Source: Sorex araneus
Taxonomy: Eukaryota; Chordata; Mammalia; Eulipotyphla; Soricidae
Length of the DNA stretch: 64,000 nt
NCBI RefSeq assembly: GCF_027595985.1
Contig: NC_073308.1
Coordinates: forward strand, 15,096,511 to 15,160,510
Direction of reading: 5' to 3'
Shown here piece by piece: positions 22,643-34,925 of this stretch; position 1 is the first letter of the stretch, and the number at the start of each line of letters is the position of its first letter. Under the pieces are notes generated by a model, which saw only the letters and a list, made by a program, of their open reading frames with translations, ran no database searches and was not told the origin of the DNA. A program made the position numbers and the translations under genes.

Positions 22643-22788
22643 GGGGTCTGGCCAGGCCCGGCGTGTGCTCAGGGCTCCCTCCTGACTCTGCACTGTAGTG
22701 TGGCTCAGGGTTCTCTGTTTCTTTCCGGGGATCCATCAAACAGGCGGCATGTCAGGTAACCCCTGCATTGTCCTGAGCCCCAGCCCCC
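22643..22788 (-). mobile_element. Diverged tRNA-type SINE, reverse orientation
   Basis: Reads 'ggcgtgtgctcagggctccctcctgactctgcact' in parts, then 'ggggatccatc' and ends 'tgcattgtcctgagcccc'. This is the reversed body and head of the same SINE family, with an internal gap. Confidence 0.55.
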
Positions 22789-23878
22789 AACAGTTTGTTT
22801 TCAAGGTGGCATGTCTTCTTTCAGAGTAAAGGGGAGGAGCGGGTTCAGCGCCCCGAGTTATTCTGGAGGATTCGTCCTTGCGAGCCAGAGACAGGCCCGG
22901 CTGGGTGTTCCCATGAGATTTCTGGGAGTCAGGGATGGCGCAGGGCACGGGAGGTCTGGAGGGCTGGTGCTGGGCCACGGTGGAAGGCCGTTTGTCCCTC
23001 GTCGTGAAGGAGATGCCCAGGTACTGACCCTCAGGCCCCACGGTCCTGTCACCCAGGTCTGCTCTCCGGCTTGCTGCAGCTGCTCCTATGTGTGACCAGC
23101 CTCCCCTCTCCTCAGCCAGACACAGAAATCTTTTGTCCTAACATACACAAAGCAAATTATTTGGGAAGGCGAGAGCGCCCAATTAAATACAAAACTCAGC
23201 TGGATTCGATGGCTCCCCTCTGCTCGAGGGTGGGGGGTGATCCTGGGGGGGGTCTCCTGATCCCCAGCTATTTTTAACTGCTAATAGCTCAGGATGGGGG
23301 CGGGGCTTGTTTGTTTGTTCTTGTAAATTGACCCGCATGTTGTGTAGGAGAGGGGCAGGGCGGGTGTGCTCTGAGCACCACAGCAGGAGCAGAGCAATGA
23401 TGTCTGTTGGTGCTGGCGTCTGGGTCCTGAGGCCCGAGAGGGGGTGCTGCTTCTCTCAGGCATCACCAGCCAGTGCTCCGGATGGGGTGGGGCTCCAGTG
23501 GAGCCTGGGGAGCGCTGGGAGTCAGAGGGTCCGAGGTGGGCGAGGCGGGAGCCGCGGGGCCTGGGGTGGAGGGGCGGGCCGGGGGCAGCAGGGCTGCACA
23601 CCAGTTAGCGGCCAGCTCGGACACAGTCCCAGCCTGGAATCAAGTGACAAGAAAGGCACTGGGGACTGCGCCCCGGCCCCAGAGGGCTTCACCCTCGCAG
23701 GAGAACATCTCTGGGCTCCGTGCTAGCCCTCGGCTGGAGCTCGGCCCTCCAGCCCCTCCAGGATCCCTTCACTTAGTTTCAGAGGCAGGATCTTAAATCG
23801 GAATATGAGCAGGCGGGCTGTCTGTCTCTCGCACACACACACTTCTAACTTTTTTTAAAGCCAGCATTATAATCAAGA

Positions 23879-24068
23879 GGCAGGCAGGCAGGCAGGCTGT
23901 CTCCTCTCTCCCCACCCTGCTCTCTCATACGCCTGCAGTGGACACATACACATACAGACACATGCACATTCACACATGCACACACAATCACATACACGCA
24001 CGCACACAATCACACACATACAGACACACGTGCACAAATGCACACAATCATACACACACACACACACT
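23879..24068 (+). repeat. AGGC run and interrupted (CA)n tract
   Basis: About five GGCA units at 23879-23899, then from 23940 a diverged CA-rich tract with ATACACA and GCACA units, ending in a pure CA run. Confidence 0.85.
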
Positions 24069-24099
24069 TTGGTGACTGTCTGAAGCTGGGCTGTGCTAA

Positions 24100-24480
24100 A
24101 GTTCTTTAAGCGGGATGCCAGTTTGTTTTCTCTTTTTTAATTAGACGTTGCTTTGTAACCAGATAATTGTGCCCATGCTTTCTTTTCTTTTTCTTTGAAA
24201 AAGTAAGTTGGGGTCTTCCAAGCAGCAAATCTTTCAAATTGCTTTAAGGGTTAGCTATGCTAATTGTCTCAGCATCTCTAAATCCCCTGAGGAATTCTGA
24301 GGATCTGAATGGAGAGAAGTTCTTTTATTCCTTTACATATGGAGGCCTGACAGCACACGGAGCTGCTGCTTCAGCTGGATTATTTCTTCTCCTGCCAGCC
24401 TTCGAGGTTTGCAAACCCTGTTCCTAGGACATGCTCCTTACTTGCGCCCCCATCTAGCTGCTCCCATAACTGAATAATTT
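24100..24480. promoter_or_regulatory. Candidate conserved block in intron 2
   Basis: Repeat-free block with TTTTTTAATTAGACG, ACCAGATAATTGTG and GCTATGCTAATTGTC. Several TAAT cores lie close together, as in neural or retinal enhancers. Confidence 0.3.
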
Positions 24481-24969
24481 GAGCCTCTTGTCCCAGCGAA
24501 TGGTTCCATTTTCCACCTCTGACCTTCTCTCCTGTTGCTTTCTCTCTCCCTCTGCTCCCAGGCCCTTTCCGGCGTCTGTCTCCTGGAGACCTTAGTTCTC
24601 AGCAGGGAGAGAGTTCTCAACAGGCAGCCTCTGGGGCTGAGAAACTGAAGCTGGAGGAAGTGAGTGAGGCCCGCGCTGGGCCCTCTCCCACCTGCCTCCT
24701 AGCGTGAACTGACGTGACTTATCTGATGCTACACCTGCCAGGACGTTGCTCTTGGACTCTGACATTAGGGGGCCTGGCGAGGACGGTCTGACTGGGCTGG
24801 GGAGGCGTGAGGCCCTCTGAGCCTTCTGTAGGAAAAGACTGGAGTAGAAATGGCGCCCAGTGGGCCGCGCTGCTGACCCTTCTTGAGGGCTTGGAGTTTT
24901 GGTACCTCATGTGATGTCATGATGATTTAGTTCTGGAAGGATGATTAGGTCCTATGCTGGATGACATCA

Positions 24970-25125
24970 TGTTTTTTTTTTTTTTTAGATTTTATGTATA
25001 TTTTTTAAAAAATTGGATCACTGAATTACAAAGTTACAAAGATATTGATGATTGAGTTTCAGGAATATACTGTCAACACCAATCCCTTCCCCAGTGCCCT
25101 CTGCTCTCCACCAACGCTCTATTTT
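24970..25125 (-). mobile_element. Possible retroelement 3' end with poly(T)
   Basis: A T run (24971-24986) precedes a segment reading 'ttggatcactgaattacaaag ... gattgagtttcagg ... accaatcccttccccagtgcc' in parts. This pattern recurs in shrew-type genomes as a retroposon tail, from memory. Family uncertain. Confidence 0.4.
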
Positions 25126-26149
25126 TTGGGGGATGAAGCTGGCTGGTGGGGACTGACTCAAGCAGCAGCTCTCAGCTTGATGCTGGGTGTGGCGCCTTCA
25201 GCACCTCTGTTCCACAGACTGAAACACATGTCCCATGCAGCCAGTAACCAGTTTCTGTGTCCCCCCACGCATGGCCCTGCACCTGTGCCATGCGCTGTGT
25301 CTTGGGCAGAAGTGTGTTTAGTGTCTTTGCAAATGCCCCTCTCTAATCAAATATTAAGTTTTATTCAAATCCCCAAAGAAATGGCGGCCAATTATTTTCC
25401 TTGGTCCTGTCCTTGTCATTTACCCTCTTTGCATCTCAAGAAAAATAGTTTTGTTTAGGGCCCCAAGCATTTGCATGGTCCCAATTAAGGCACAGGGTGG
25501 GATTATGAGCATCGGGAACCCACAGGTGCCGCCCCTGCCAGCCTGCCCTTCTCCCCACGACTGGACTTTTAGGGGAGAAGGCTGAAAAAGTGAGAATGCA
25601 TTGCATGTTTAGAAAAGCAAATGGTTTCGTCATTTGAAACCAAAGTCCATCTGAAAAACCCAGATTGAGAATGCAGTTCTCAAATGTGAAGTAACCTGTT
25701 GACTTTGGTCTTTTCCACCTTTCAGAAGCCCTGGGGGTGGGAAGGGGTACATACCCGCGATGGCCCTGTTTATTAGCTATAAGGAGAAATGTTTTCAGGA
25801 GGCCAAGACTCCGGCCTCTCACCCTGCCATACCCCCACCCCAAATCATGAGATGACTCCGTTCAAACAAAACAAACAGCTCCGTTCGTGCACATGCCCAG
25901 CCGGCCCGTTGGACTTTTTCCTTATTGGAGCAGCGCCTGCTGTCTTTTAGGGGGGGTTCTCATCTTTTCTCCCTCCTTCCAGGGAATGGTCTGGGAACAG
26001 TGCCCCACAGCCTGGGTTCTTTGGACTGAGGAAAACGCAAGCCTGTGGTCCCAGCGCTAAACGGACTTGAGCAGGCGGCTGGGGGAGCACTGGTGCCTCC
26101 CGCCGCTGCCCGGGCTCTCTTACCCGCTCTCATTCCATTTGCCTTTTTG

Positions 26150-27160
26150 CAGCCGCTGGTCCCTCCTGCTGCGGCTGTTTAGGTAAGGTTAGCTTGTGCT
26201 GGGTAAACAGACAACACTTGCAGGCAGGTTGTTTGAACACCGCTCTGGGTTCAGCTGCGGTACCCTGCCCCTCTGATCTTTTATATTCCCGAGCAGATGT
26301 CTTTCATTAATTTATGGATTTATCATCTTTTCTTTCTTTTTTCTTTTTCTTTTCGGTTTTTTTTTTTTTACACCTGGCAGCTGTCTCAAGTTTCAGCAGT
26401 TATTGTCCTGTTTTGCATTGCACATAGAATTGAATGTCATCTGTCTTCACAAAGCTATGGCTAAGAGAATTGAGGCAAAGCGTCGGAGCTGCCAGGACGG
26501 GTCTGCTCTGGGCTGCATCCCCCTCCCCCACCCCCTGTACCTCCTTAATATTTATTTGTGCTCATTTTCTTTCCTGGCCTTGAATGGAGCTTAGCTCGCG
26601 TTCGGTACAGCTGTATGTTTACTGAATCTATTCCATCATGAGTCATTGTGCGTGTGTAAGTATCCTGGAAACAGCTCGTGCTTTCTTGGAAGAACAGTTG
26701 CTTTTCAGCACAAGCACTTAAAAGGGAAATTAACCAATTGGTCAGTTCAGATTTATTTTGAGGAGAAAAAAAAGGATTATCTAACTGTTGGCTTTTAAAT
26801 GTTTCATTAGCTATTTTTAATAGTTTATTAGGAACATATATTTTATTAGAATTTTATCTTAATTGCACAATGACTGAGAGATAAAGGTCTTTTTTTTTTC
26901 CCTGTGTTCCTTCTGAGCTGATCAATTCCAAGTATTGCCAACCGGAAACATTTTAAAGCAAAACGAAATTGAGAAATTTGAACTAGATTTTTTTGTTGTT
27001 GTTGTTGCATAAAATAGAATGCCTCTAAGTTCCAATCAAAATTAAATGAATTGTTCGCTTTTTTTAATAAATAAAAAGATTTAAAACACCTTAGAATAAT
27101 TTAAATGTATGGAAGGCTGCAGGAAGTTTGGGTGACATGCTAAGTATCTGAGAAGCACAG
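26150..27160. promoter_or_regulatory. Candidate conserved AT-rich block in intron 2
   Basis: A 1 kb repeat-poor region with TCATTAATTTATGGATTTATC, CATCATGAGTCATTG (AP-1 like), TTAACCAATTGGTCAG and long AT-rich segments. It is among the more enhancer-like parts of the window. Confidence 0.35.
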
Positions 27161-27479
27161 TAAAACAACAGGTTTAGACACAAACATGTTCTGAAAGATT
27201 GGGGAGTACCCCCTCCCCCTGATTAAACATCCCGGGTTGTTTGAATGTAGCCGTCTGAAAGAAAAGATTAGAACCCAGATCTGAGAATGTTTGTCCAAGT
27301 TCAGAATCGCCTAAAACTCTTATCACGAAGGCAGTAGGAGACAGCTTGCGGCCATTATTCCACTTATCCATTTGGACAGATGGGCCTGGAGTGTGCTGCC
27401 GCCTCTCGCCCACCCCCTCCAACGGAGGTTAGTGGAGGGGCTCTTGGGCTGGTCTCCTTGGCACAAGAAGTATGCCAGT

Positions 27480-28350
27480 CATAAATTATCGTCTTTGTAA
27501 TCATTCAGGATTGCAAACAAAAACACGAGTTTGAGGAGGCCGCTCCTGCTGACAGCCGAAATCAAAATTTCTTTCTTCCGTGTTTCTTTTCACTGGGGTG
27601 GGAGTGGAAGAGGTGGAAAATGCTTTAACTTTAGACACAGACCAAAGACACCTTTTTTTTTTCCCCTTAAAAACATGTATGATCCTAAAGGGAAGAATTC
27701 CCAGTCAGATCTGAAGCTGAGTGTTCAGTTCACAGTGTGTTTAAGCAATCAAGGGCTTATCAATATTAATTTGATTATCCTTCTATGCTAACTTGTTGGT
27801 TTCCTTCCACTTCTACGATTGGTCACGCTCGGTTGGTGGAGGGCATTTGGAAACCTTCACCTTTTCCTAAAGATCTGTGTTTATTTGCCATTTTCTTTGG
27901 AAGGTGTGACATTGTCTTGGTTGGATGCAAAAACATGTGCACACAATAGGCACGCACACACGTTTTTCCCCTCCCTCTTTCCCCTTATTTTTCCCCCAGA
28001 CTCTCTTTTAAGAGAAAATCCTTAGAGAGGCTTCTAGGAAGGACCCTTAATTGACCTTGTGGGGGACCGCATTGATTTTCTCCACGTGCATCTTCATTTT
28101 TGATAAATTATAAAGCCATTAATTTTCTGAGGCAATGGTGGGGCCAGGCTGCCACCCAGATGTGACCAGAGCAGAGGCCCAGCGTCTCTGCAGGCTGCCA
28201 AGAGTCCAGGAGAGGAAGCGGGAATGTTATGGTTAGCCACACGCTCTCTTGGGAACTGTTGGCGTCGCGGCTGTTTACAGATCTAAAAGGTAATGATGTT
28301 TCCAGATAAATAGGCCTTCGTATTTGGGGTAAGTGGCCATTTATTGATCT
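27480..28350. promoter_or_regulatory. Candidate conserved block in intron 2
   Basis: Repeat-free, AT-balanced DNA with ATCAATATTAATTTGATTATCC and AAGCCATTAATTTTCTG cores. It lies less than 1 kb from exon 3. Confidence 0.3.
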
Positions 28351-28990
28351 GCTAACCCACACTTATCGATTCCTGAGCCCCAACCACAGGGGTGCTCTCA
28401 GTGGAGTTAACTAGAAATCCAGGAGAGGCGAATTGTATTTGGTTTGGGGGTGATGGTGGTAGGTCTAGTGAGTGCACGCCTTCCCCTCCCCTGCTCTGCA
28501 GGTACCTGCGTCACCACCCTGTCCCGCGTTCCTCCCAAGTCTGAGCTGCTATTGGAAAGGAACCAAGAGTGGCTCTAGAGACTAAGAGGGCAGGAAGAGG
28601 AGAATGCTGGAGACGGTCGGTGGGACGCACCCACAGGCGCCCTGCAACTGGCCAAGCAGTGTGGGGTGTGTGCGTTGGGTGCTGGGTGCCTTTGTCTCCT
28701 TAGCAACAAATGAACATATGGATAGCAGGGAAGGTCCTCAGAGGCAGAAGGAAGGGGGATTGGTCCTCAGCAGCCGAGCTCTGATTCCACACTGCTGCCT
28801 GCTACTGCCTGCCTCCTGGGCCTCAGGTCGGGGCCGGGGCCTCTGGAGCCAGTGGCAGCACCCTTGCCCCATGTTCCAGCGTCTCTCTGGCTGTTTGGTG
28901 GGTGTCCAGGTTCTTGGTGGGGGAGAGAGAATGAGGGGGCATATGTCCGTGTGTTGCCAGAAACTTTTTCCTTAACCAGCGGCATTCCAC

Positions 28991-29098
28991 ATGCAGGAAG
29001 GGCTGTCACCCAATCACTTGAAAAAGGCCAAGCTCATGTTCTTTTATACCCGTTACCCCAGCTCCAACATGCTGAAAACCTACTTCTCCGACGTGAAG
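28991..29098 (+). CDS. PROX1: PROX1 coding exon 3, residues 571-606 (start of homeodomain)
   Basis: This 108-base exon encodes 36 residues, beginning [15 protein letters not shown] and ending at DVK, with a phase 0 donor GTAGGG at 29099. It contains the first part of the divergent, extended prospero-type homeodomain, including the KKAKLMFFY segment. The upstream boundary follows an AC dinucleotide rather than AG. The AG at 28995-28996 could serve a U2-type acceptor but would remove the first two residues. All 36 residues agree with the human protein as I know it. Confidence 0.97.
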
Positions 29099-29697
29099 GT
29101 AGGGATGAGTTTTTTCTTCACTGTCTTTTTGTGGTGGCAGGGCTGGGGAGGGGGTTTGAACACTTAAAAGGGAGGGGTGCTGTGTGAAAAGGGGGCCCGT
29201 TGCACCTCTGGGTTGCTTCTGATTGAATGCACTGGCTTGTAGTCAAGAGTCCGCCAGCCTGGGTCCCTGCGGCGTTGGGGTCAAGGGGCCCATGGCCCTC
29301 GGAGCTCGGGGCAGATGTTTCCAAGGCTCCGGGGTGAGGCTGCAGAGCAGCAGGGGGGGGTCCCCACTTCTCTCGGCAGTGGAGGAGCGCTGCCCGTGTT
29401 CCTGTTGTGGTTTCTGGTGCTTTCCTGTACTTGCGCATGTGAAAGAAACTCAGGCATGGATCTTCCCCTGTCGAAAAGGAGCGCCCATTGAAATTCTTTC
29501 TGCGGTACTGCTTAAGAACACAAGTGATCATTGTCTCTTATTTACAACTTAATTTGTTGTTGGTGCAGAGTACACTGAGCATACGGAGGATGAATAAAGT
29601 GACAGATTCGGGACACATTATTCAAATGAGGATATGAAAGCTGTCGGCCCCCAGCTGCAGCCTCCTTCATTCTGCTGAATGTGGGGACCGCCTGGTT

Positions 29698-29795
29698 CTG
29701 TGTGTGCGTGCACGCATGCCTCTGTGTGTGTGTGTCTGTGTGTGTGTGTGTGTGTGAGCGCGCGCGCGCACGGGCGCACATGTGTGCAGGCAGGC
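29698..29795 (+). repeat. Alternating TG then CG purine-pyrimidine tract
   Basis: TGTG runs lead into (GC)5-6 at about 29757-29769 and back to CACATGTG. This is a strong candidate for Z-DNA. Confidence 0.85.
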
Positions 29796-30719
29796 ACCCG
29801 GCTGTGTCTGTGTGGGTTTAAAGCAATTGTTTGCTTCCAGTTGCTGTTGTGCTAATCATCTGTAACTTTTTAAAACATAGATTGGGCTTTGATGATGATA
29901 ACAGAGTGCATGGTGTCATTATCCACGAGACGCCATAAACATGACATTAGCCGGGATTGGTATATTGGGGCTGGTGCTTCTCCCCACGCCCCCCACCAAA
30001 GCCCACCCCCACATGGGCCAGGTTTTATTTCTGAGTTCTGGGGGGGACTCGCACTCTGCCCAGACGTCAGCTCCTCTCTGTGCCCACTACTCCTCCACCT
30101 GCTGGCCAATTTATTTTCATTTCTTTCGCTGCTGTTTTATTTGGCCTTATAGGGGAAGTTCTGTTTTCCCTCCTGTTTGCTCTTGAATTGTGTACCAGTG
30201 TCAGCCTTTTCTCTTCCTCTGTCTCTGGCTGCACTCCTGAAGTGGAAGGTCTGTTTCTCCCCGTTCCTGCCAACCAGCTGGGTGGGAAGGGAAGGCTGAG
30301 AAGGAAGCGACTTCAAGATCTTACTTAGACTCTCTGAGCCCAACCAGGGAGAGAGACCTCGGGGGGCCTGGGTGGGGCTTTCTGGGAAATCCCTACCTAA
30401 GTAAATAGGCGAGAAGTGGTCACTGGTGGATGTCCGCTGGTTTCTGGACTCCTAGAGCCTTTCTCCAGGGAAGCCTCCCAGCATAGCCTTGGTTGCACTG
30501 GGAGGTGGTGAGTGTGGTGAGCACGGCTGCCCGCCGCCTCCAGCCCAGCCGTGTGGTCCAGTGACCTTCTCATGTAACCCAGCTATGATTTATCCTGCAC
30601 CTTTCACCCCAAGGCCTCAGGAAGGTTTTGCAAAGCACAGCCTGAGGGATGCTGATTTGACTTTGATGGGAAGCTGCTTGAGGCCTGGGGAGTAGCCTAC
30701 TTGGATAATAGACATTGTT

Positions 30720-31062
30720 TTTTGTGTGTGAGCATGTATTAGTGTGCACACTGGAGTGTGAATGAGTGTGTGAGCATGTGCACATATGTGGGAGAGTGTG
30801 AATGTGTGTAAGGGAGCATGTGTGCATGGTGAGTGCACAAGCATGAGCATGTGGGAGCATGCAACCGTGTGTGAGGGCTGAGAGTGGGTGTGTGTTACTG
30901 AATGTACATGAGAGTGCATGGCTGCGTGCACATGGATGTGCTTGGGTGAGTGTGTGTATGCATGTGGGCACATGGTGAGTGCACATGTGTGCATGTGAAT
31001 GCGTGTACATGTATGTGTGCATGAGAGTGTGCGTGTGCATGTGCAGGAGGGTGCGTGTGTGG
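30720..31062 (+). repeat. Diverged TG-rich satellite
   Basis: About 340 bases of imperfect GTGTGAGCATG-type units. The open frames over it are Cys/His/Thr-rich artefacts of the repeat. Confidence 0.85.
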
Positions 31063-32559
31063 TGGGGGTGGCGGGACTTGGTTAGTTTAGTGCTTCTAAA
31101 TTTGGTGCAGTACAAACCAATCAAAGCTGGCATTAGGCCCCTCAGCTTTGCAGACCGTCACTCTGAGGAAAGAACACAAAAATACTGGCATGAATCTTTC
31201 ATTTAAAGTTTGAGAAAGGGAAGTAAATTTGATTTCATCTGTAAAATGATGAATAAAGTAAAGTGTGAGCCTCGGTTGGCCGAGTCTGCCTGCTTGCTCC
31301 GGAGTGGGTGGGGAGGCTTTACTTAGGACCCGGTCTCACTCTCGGTTATCCTCTAGAAAGGAGGGAAGCCATGAGAGCAGGTAATTCTTTGGAATAAATT
31401 AGAAAAGTTCTACTTTCCTTGTTGCATTTCCCCTTCTGCTCTCAGCCAAGACTCAGTAGATTTGTGTGCCCTGAGCTCATGCTGACAGTGGTGGAAAGTT
31501 AGTGATTGGAAGACAAGCCCAGGCAAGGTGTTCCAGAAAGTTCCTAGAATTCAGTGGCAGGGCATGCCCGGACTTCTTCAGTATTGAGGAAAGTCCAGAT
31601 TGAAGTAGTGATGGCACATAAAGCATGCTTGCCTGGGGAACACCATGCTAAGAAGCACACGTGTCTGCATGCGGCAGGATGGGGCGACTTACTAGCAGAG
31701 CCATGGGAGCTAGGCAGATTCGCCATAGGCAGTGAGTGCACATTTGAATCTTTATTTTGGTTCAGATGAAGGAAACCACTGCAGACTCACACAATCCTGA
31801 GACCCTGGGCACTTTTCAAGAATCAGAACTGAAACTCTGCCTCACAGATCTTGAGACAGGTAGACATATCCACTGGACCTGGCCACTCCAGCTACTGTGA
31901 CCCAAGCCCTGCTCAGCTCCTAGCCCAAACCATCAAGATCTGCACCCAGCACAGTGGGGTTAGTTCTAGGAGTAGGGAGGAGCCGGGTAGTGGAGGGGGA
32001 GGTTCTGTGCAGCGAGCAGGACGGTGCCCACCTTTTCACCCTGCAGGTGCTTCTCTGCGCACAGTTAACTTGGGGGGCATATGAGATGGATGCTTTTCTG
32101 TCACCCTGGAGGAGAGAGGTGGAGGAACCCCACCCAGTTGGCAAACACCAGCTTGGGAAGAAAATCCTTCAAGAAGGATGAAAGCGGGGTGACGAGGCAG
32201 ACCCGCAGGCAGAAAACCCCGTCATTTGGGGGCCTCGGATGCTTTGCGACAGCCTGGGGCTGCCTGGTGAGGACCCTGCAGGTTGGCGGGTGCCAGTCCC
32301 CAAGCAGGAACCCACAGCATTGCCCGCTCAGAGCCCAGAGCGCTTCAGAGCAACGGTCCCAGTGACAGCTCTCTCCCCCACCCCCACCGCCCAGTCACCT
32401 GCTGCTGCTGCCCAGATGAAGGTGTCAGGCGGATTTGCTTTATGCATCTTTTGACCATGCTTACTGAATATGCAGAAAGTTTCGTCCGCCATATTGAGGC
32501 TGAGCGGTCCCGTGGGAGGCATCCGTCACCGTCACAGGGGCCCACACCCGGTGGAAACA

Positions 32560-33620
32560 CAGCGTCTTTATTGTGGCCATTAGTTTTCTGCAGTAACACA
32601 TTAACACACCACAGAGCTTTCCTTGGTATAACAATTGATCCTTTGCTTGGAAGTCACTACAGAACCTGGGAAATTAACTCTTTAAAGCAGTAGCCCCCCT
32701 GCCCCGCCTCCCCTCATCTTGGGGGGGTATCTGGAAAAGGAGGGGAGGCGTCTGCTTTTTTCTCACTTGGGCCGACCGCAAACGCCTCCCACATTCAACT
32801 CATTTCTGGGGGGGGGGGGTGGCTAGCTGCTGGCATGGTCCTGGAACCGTTCTGCTGGCCGTTTTGCTTGTGTGATGTTTGGGGAGTCTGTTGTTCTCGG
32901 CCATTCTTCCTCCCGGTATTTCCATTCACCAACAATAAGCTTTAACTCTCCCTTTATGTCCCGGCCCTGAATAATGGTGAGTGTACTTACTTTTTCTGTT
33001 CTCCCCCATTAGGTCATTCATGACCATTCTAGAAAAAAAAAAACCCTCCTATTTTTTCCCTCTACAGTACTCTTGTCCATATGAGACAATGTCTTGTAAC
33101 AATGCCGAAGTCTAATCTCCATGTCAAAGCAATTTTCATTCCCCAGTGCACAGCCTGCTATCATTTTGTAATGTTTTGTTTCTTATTCTAAAAGAATTAA
33201 AAAGGAACAGTAAGCCGTCACGGGGGCCTGCGGTCCTTATCTCAGTGTCTGGAAATTTGGACAGTGTATTTTACCGCTGAGATAAAATGGAAAGAGCTCC
33301 AAGTTCAGCAAATCGTAATGGGTTTAAGTTCTATTGAAATCGGCAACCAGAAGATCAGATAACGGGGGTCTTTCAGTTGTCTTTTTAATCGGGTTCCCCG
33401 CAAGGCTGAATAGAGACGAAGCAGACACACGGAGTGAAAATATAATTCTTGGATAGGTTAAGTACATGTTTGAACTCTTGCAAGCAGAAACGATTTGCTG
33501 ATGACTTAATCATTTTCTGGTCAATTATCTGCGAGGGCCTTGCAACTCCATAGCAATTAGGATGCAACTTGGCCTTTTGGGAGAAACACCCCTCTCCCTG
33601 CTTCTGTCTCCTGGTTCCTT
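32560..33620. promoter_or_regulatory. Candidate conserved block in intron 3
   Basis: A long repeat-free region with CAACAATAAGCTTTAAC, TAGGTCATTCATGACC (near-palindrome), CTTATCTCAGTG (GATA) and GACTTAATCATTTTCTGG. Inferred enhancer-like, and the clearest such block in intron 3. Confidence 0.35.
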
Positions 33621-34325
33621 CCATTCCCGGCCATAAATCCTCCTCCATTTATTATCTTGGTGGAGAAACAACTTTCTCTGTGGACGTGACAGCCCAGCGT
33701 GCAGATCAGCTGTCATGGCTCGGGCCTTGCTGCTTTCTGTGGTCTGCAGTCCCCAAGTGTTCTTTGTGATGAGCGTCCCCAATCTTCTTACTGGAGGGGG
33801 ACCCCAGGAGTGGGGAGGAAGGCCAGTGATGACAAAAGGCAGGGGTGTCTGTCACCCAGTGTGATAGAAAGCTCTGAATCCATTGGTTCTGACTTGGCAA
33901 GCTGAGATGCTTCTGTCCTTTGGGTGAAGAGATGATGTTGAGAATGACACCGCAGCCAGACAGCGACCCCACAGGCCTCTGGGAGACCAGGGTAAACAAA
34001 GTGTTAGAGCCACCTCGTGGTATTGCAGACTTGGCATTTAAGAAAACGCCAGTTAAGGCTGCCGATGCCACCTGGGCGCTTAGTGCTGGGCTCGCCTCCC
34101 CAACAGCCCCGTCGCCCAGGGAAGGGTCGTGCCAGCCTTGCCTCCCGTGGCTGTGGCAAGGGTCTGCACATTTGGTCTGAGCTGACAGACTGAGAGATAA
34201 AGCAGCTCGTGCCGTCACAGCTGATGGCCCGCCCTTCGTACCAGCAAGCAGATGCCTCCCTGGCTTCGCAGGCCTTCTTCCAGCCCTGACTGTGGGTCAC
34301 CTGAAGGGTCACAGAAGAGGGCACG

Positions 34326-34590
34326 AAATAGCACTGCAGTTAGGGCACTGGGCATGCCTGACCTAGGTTGGGTTCCCGACGCCACATGGTGCCCACAGCG
34401 TGGCCAGGTGCAGCCCTGGACGCCCCAGAACCGGGGTGACCTGATGTCCCTGGCACTGCAGGACTGAGCAGCACCATGTCCCCAGGTCCTTGTGCTAAAC
34501 CAATGGCCCAGTGGCCGAGAACTGCCCAGGTTGCGGGGTGGTGCCCAGACCTCCTGAGCACTGCTTAGGACCCCCCGCCCCCCCCACCAC
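34326..34590 (+). mobile_element. Long-form tRNA-type SINE
   Basis: Head-like 'agcactgcagttagggcact' leads to 'cctaggttgggttcccgac', the B-box region, and then a long body ending at a C run and A-rich tail. It ends 330 bases before exon 4. Confidence 0.6.
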
Positions 34591-34925
34591 CAAATGAAAA
34601 CTAAAGAAAAGAAGCAAGAAATCAGGCCAGTAACAATCCCTCCTGGTACCCAGAGCCATGTGCTTCCCAGAGCTCCTGGGCTCACGAGGATCTCTGGTGG
34701 CCATTGGTTCTGCCAAGAGGCTGTGTGCCATGCTCCAGCTAAGAGAAGAAATCTGCAGCTGAATGCAGGGCAGGCTTGGGGTGGGGAGGCCACCAGGGGA
34801 CTTCCTTTGCAGAGGCAGTTTCGGGTGGCCCTGGTCCTGGTGGCATTGGGCACGGGTGGGAGAGGGAGTTCTGGTGGTTCTGTGAGGAGTTCCCCAGGGT
34901 CCTCACCTGCCTGCTCCTCTCTCAG

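Larger units (their letters stand above)
22341..28990 (+). other. PROX1: PROX1 intron 2, U12-type AT-AC intron
   Basis: The intron starts with ATATCCTT at 22341-22348, the canonical minor-spliceosome 5' site. It ends with AC at 28989-28990. A textbook U12 branch site, TTCCTTAAC, lies at 28968-28976, about 15 bases before the end, inside the 10-16 base window typical of this class. Splicing these ends joins codon GCA to ATG-CAG-GAA, giving ...SGSA-MQEGL..., the known vertebrate PROX1 sequence. No GT-AG pair reproduces that junction. Inside are a SINE remnant, CA and AGGC repeats, and repeat-free AT-rich blocks. Confidence 0.95.
29099..34925 (+). other. PROX1: PROX1 intron 3 (GT-AG)
   Basis: The intron runs from GTAGGG at 29099 to a pyrimidine tract ending in CTCTCTCAG at 34925. 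It contains a TG/CG alternating tract near 29.7 kb, a diverged TG-rich block at 30.72-31.06 kb, a long repeat-free block at about 32.56-33.62 kb and a SINE at 34.33-34.59 kb. No additional exon is supported. Confidence 0.9.

Noticed and set aside
30570..31133. 187-residue minus-strand His/Thr/Cys-rich frame resembling a zinc-binding protein
   Set aside because: It follows the diverged TG-rich satellite; the His and Cys spacing is that of the repeat, not of zinc fingers.
31554..31769. Possible SINE or small gene in intron 3
   Set aside because: No head, B-box or tail of the local SINE family and no recognisable protein.
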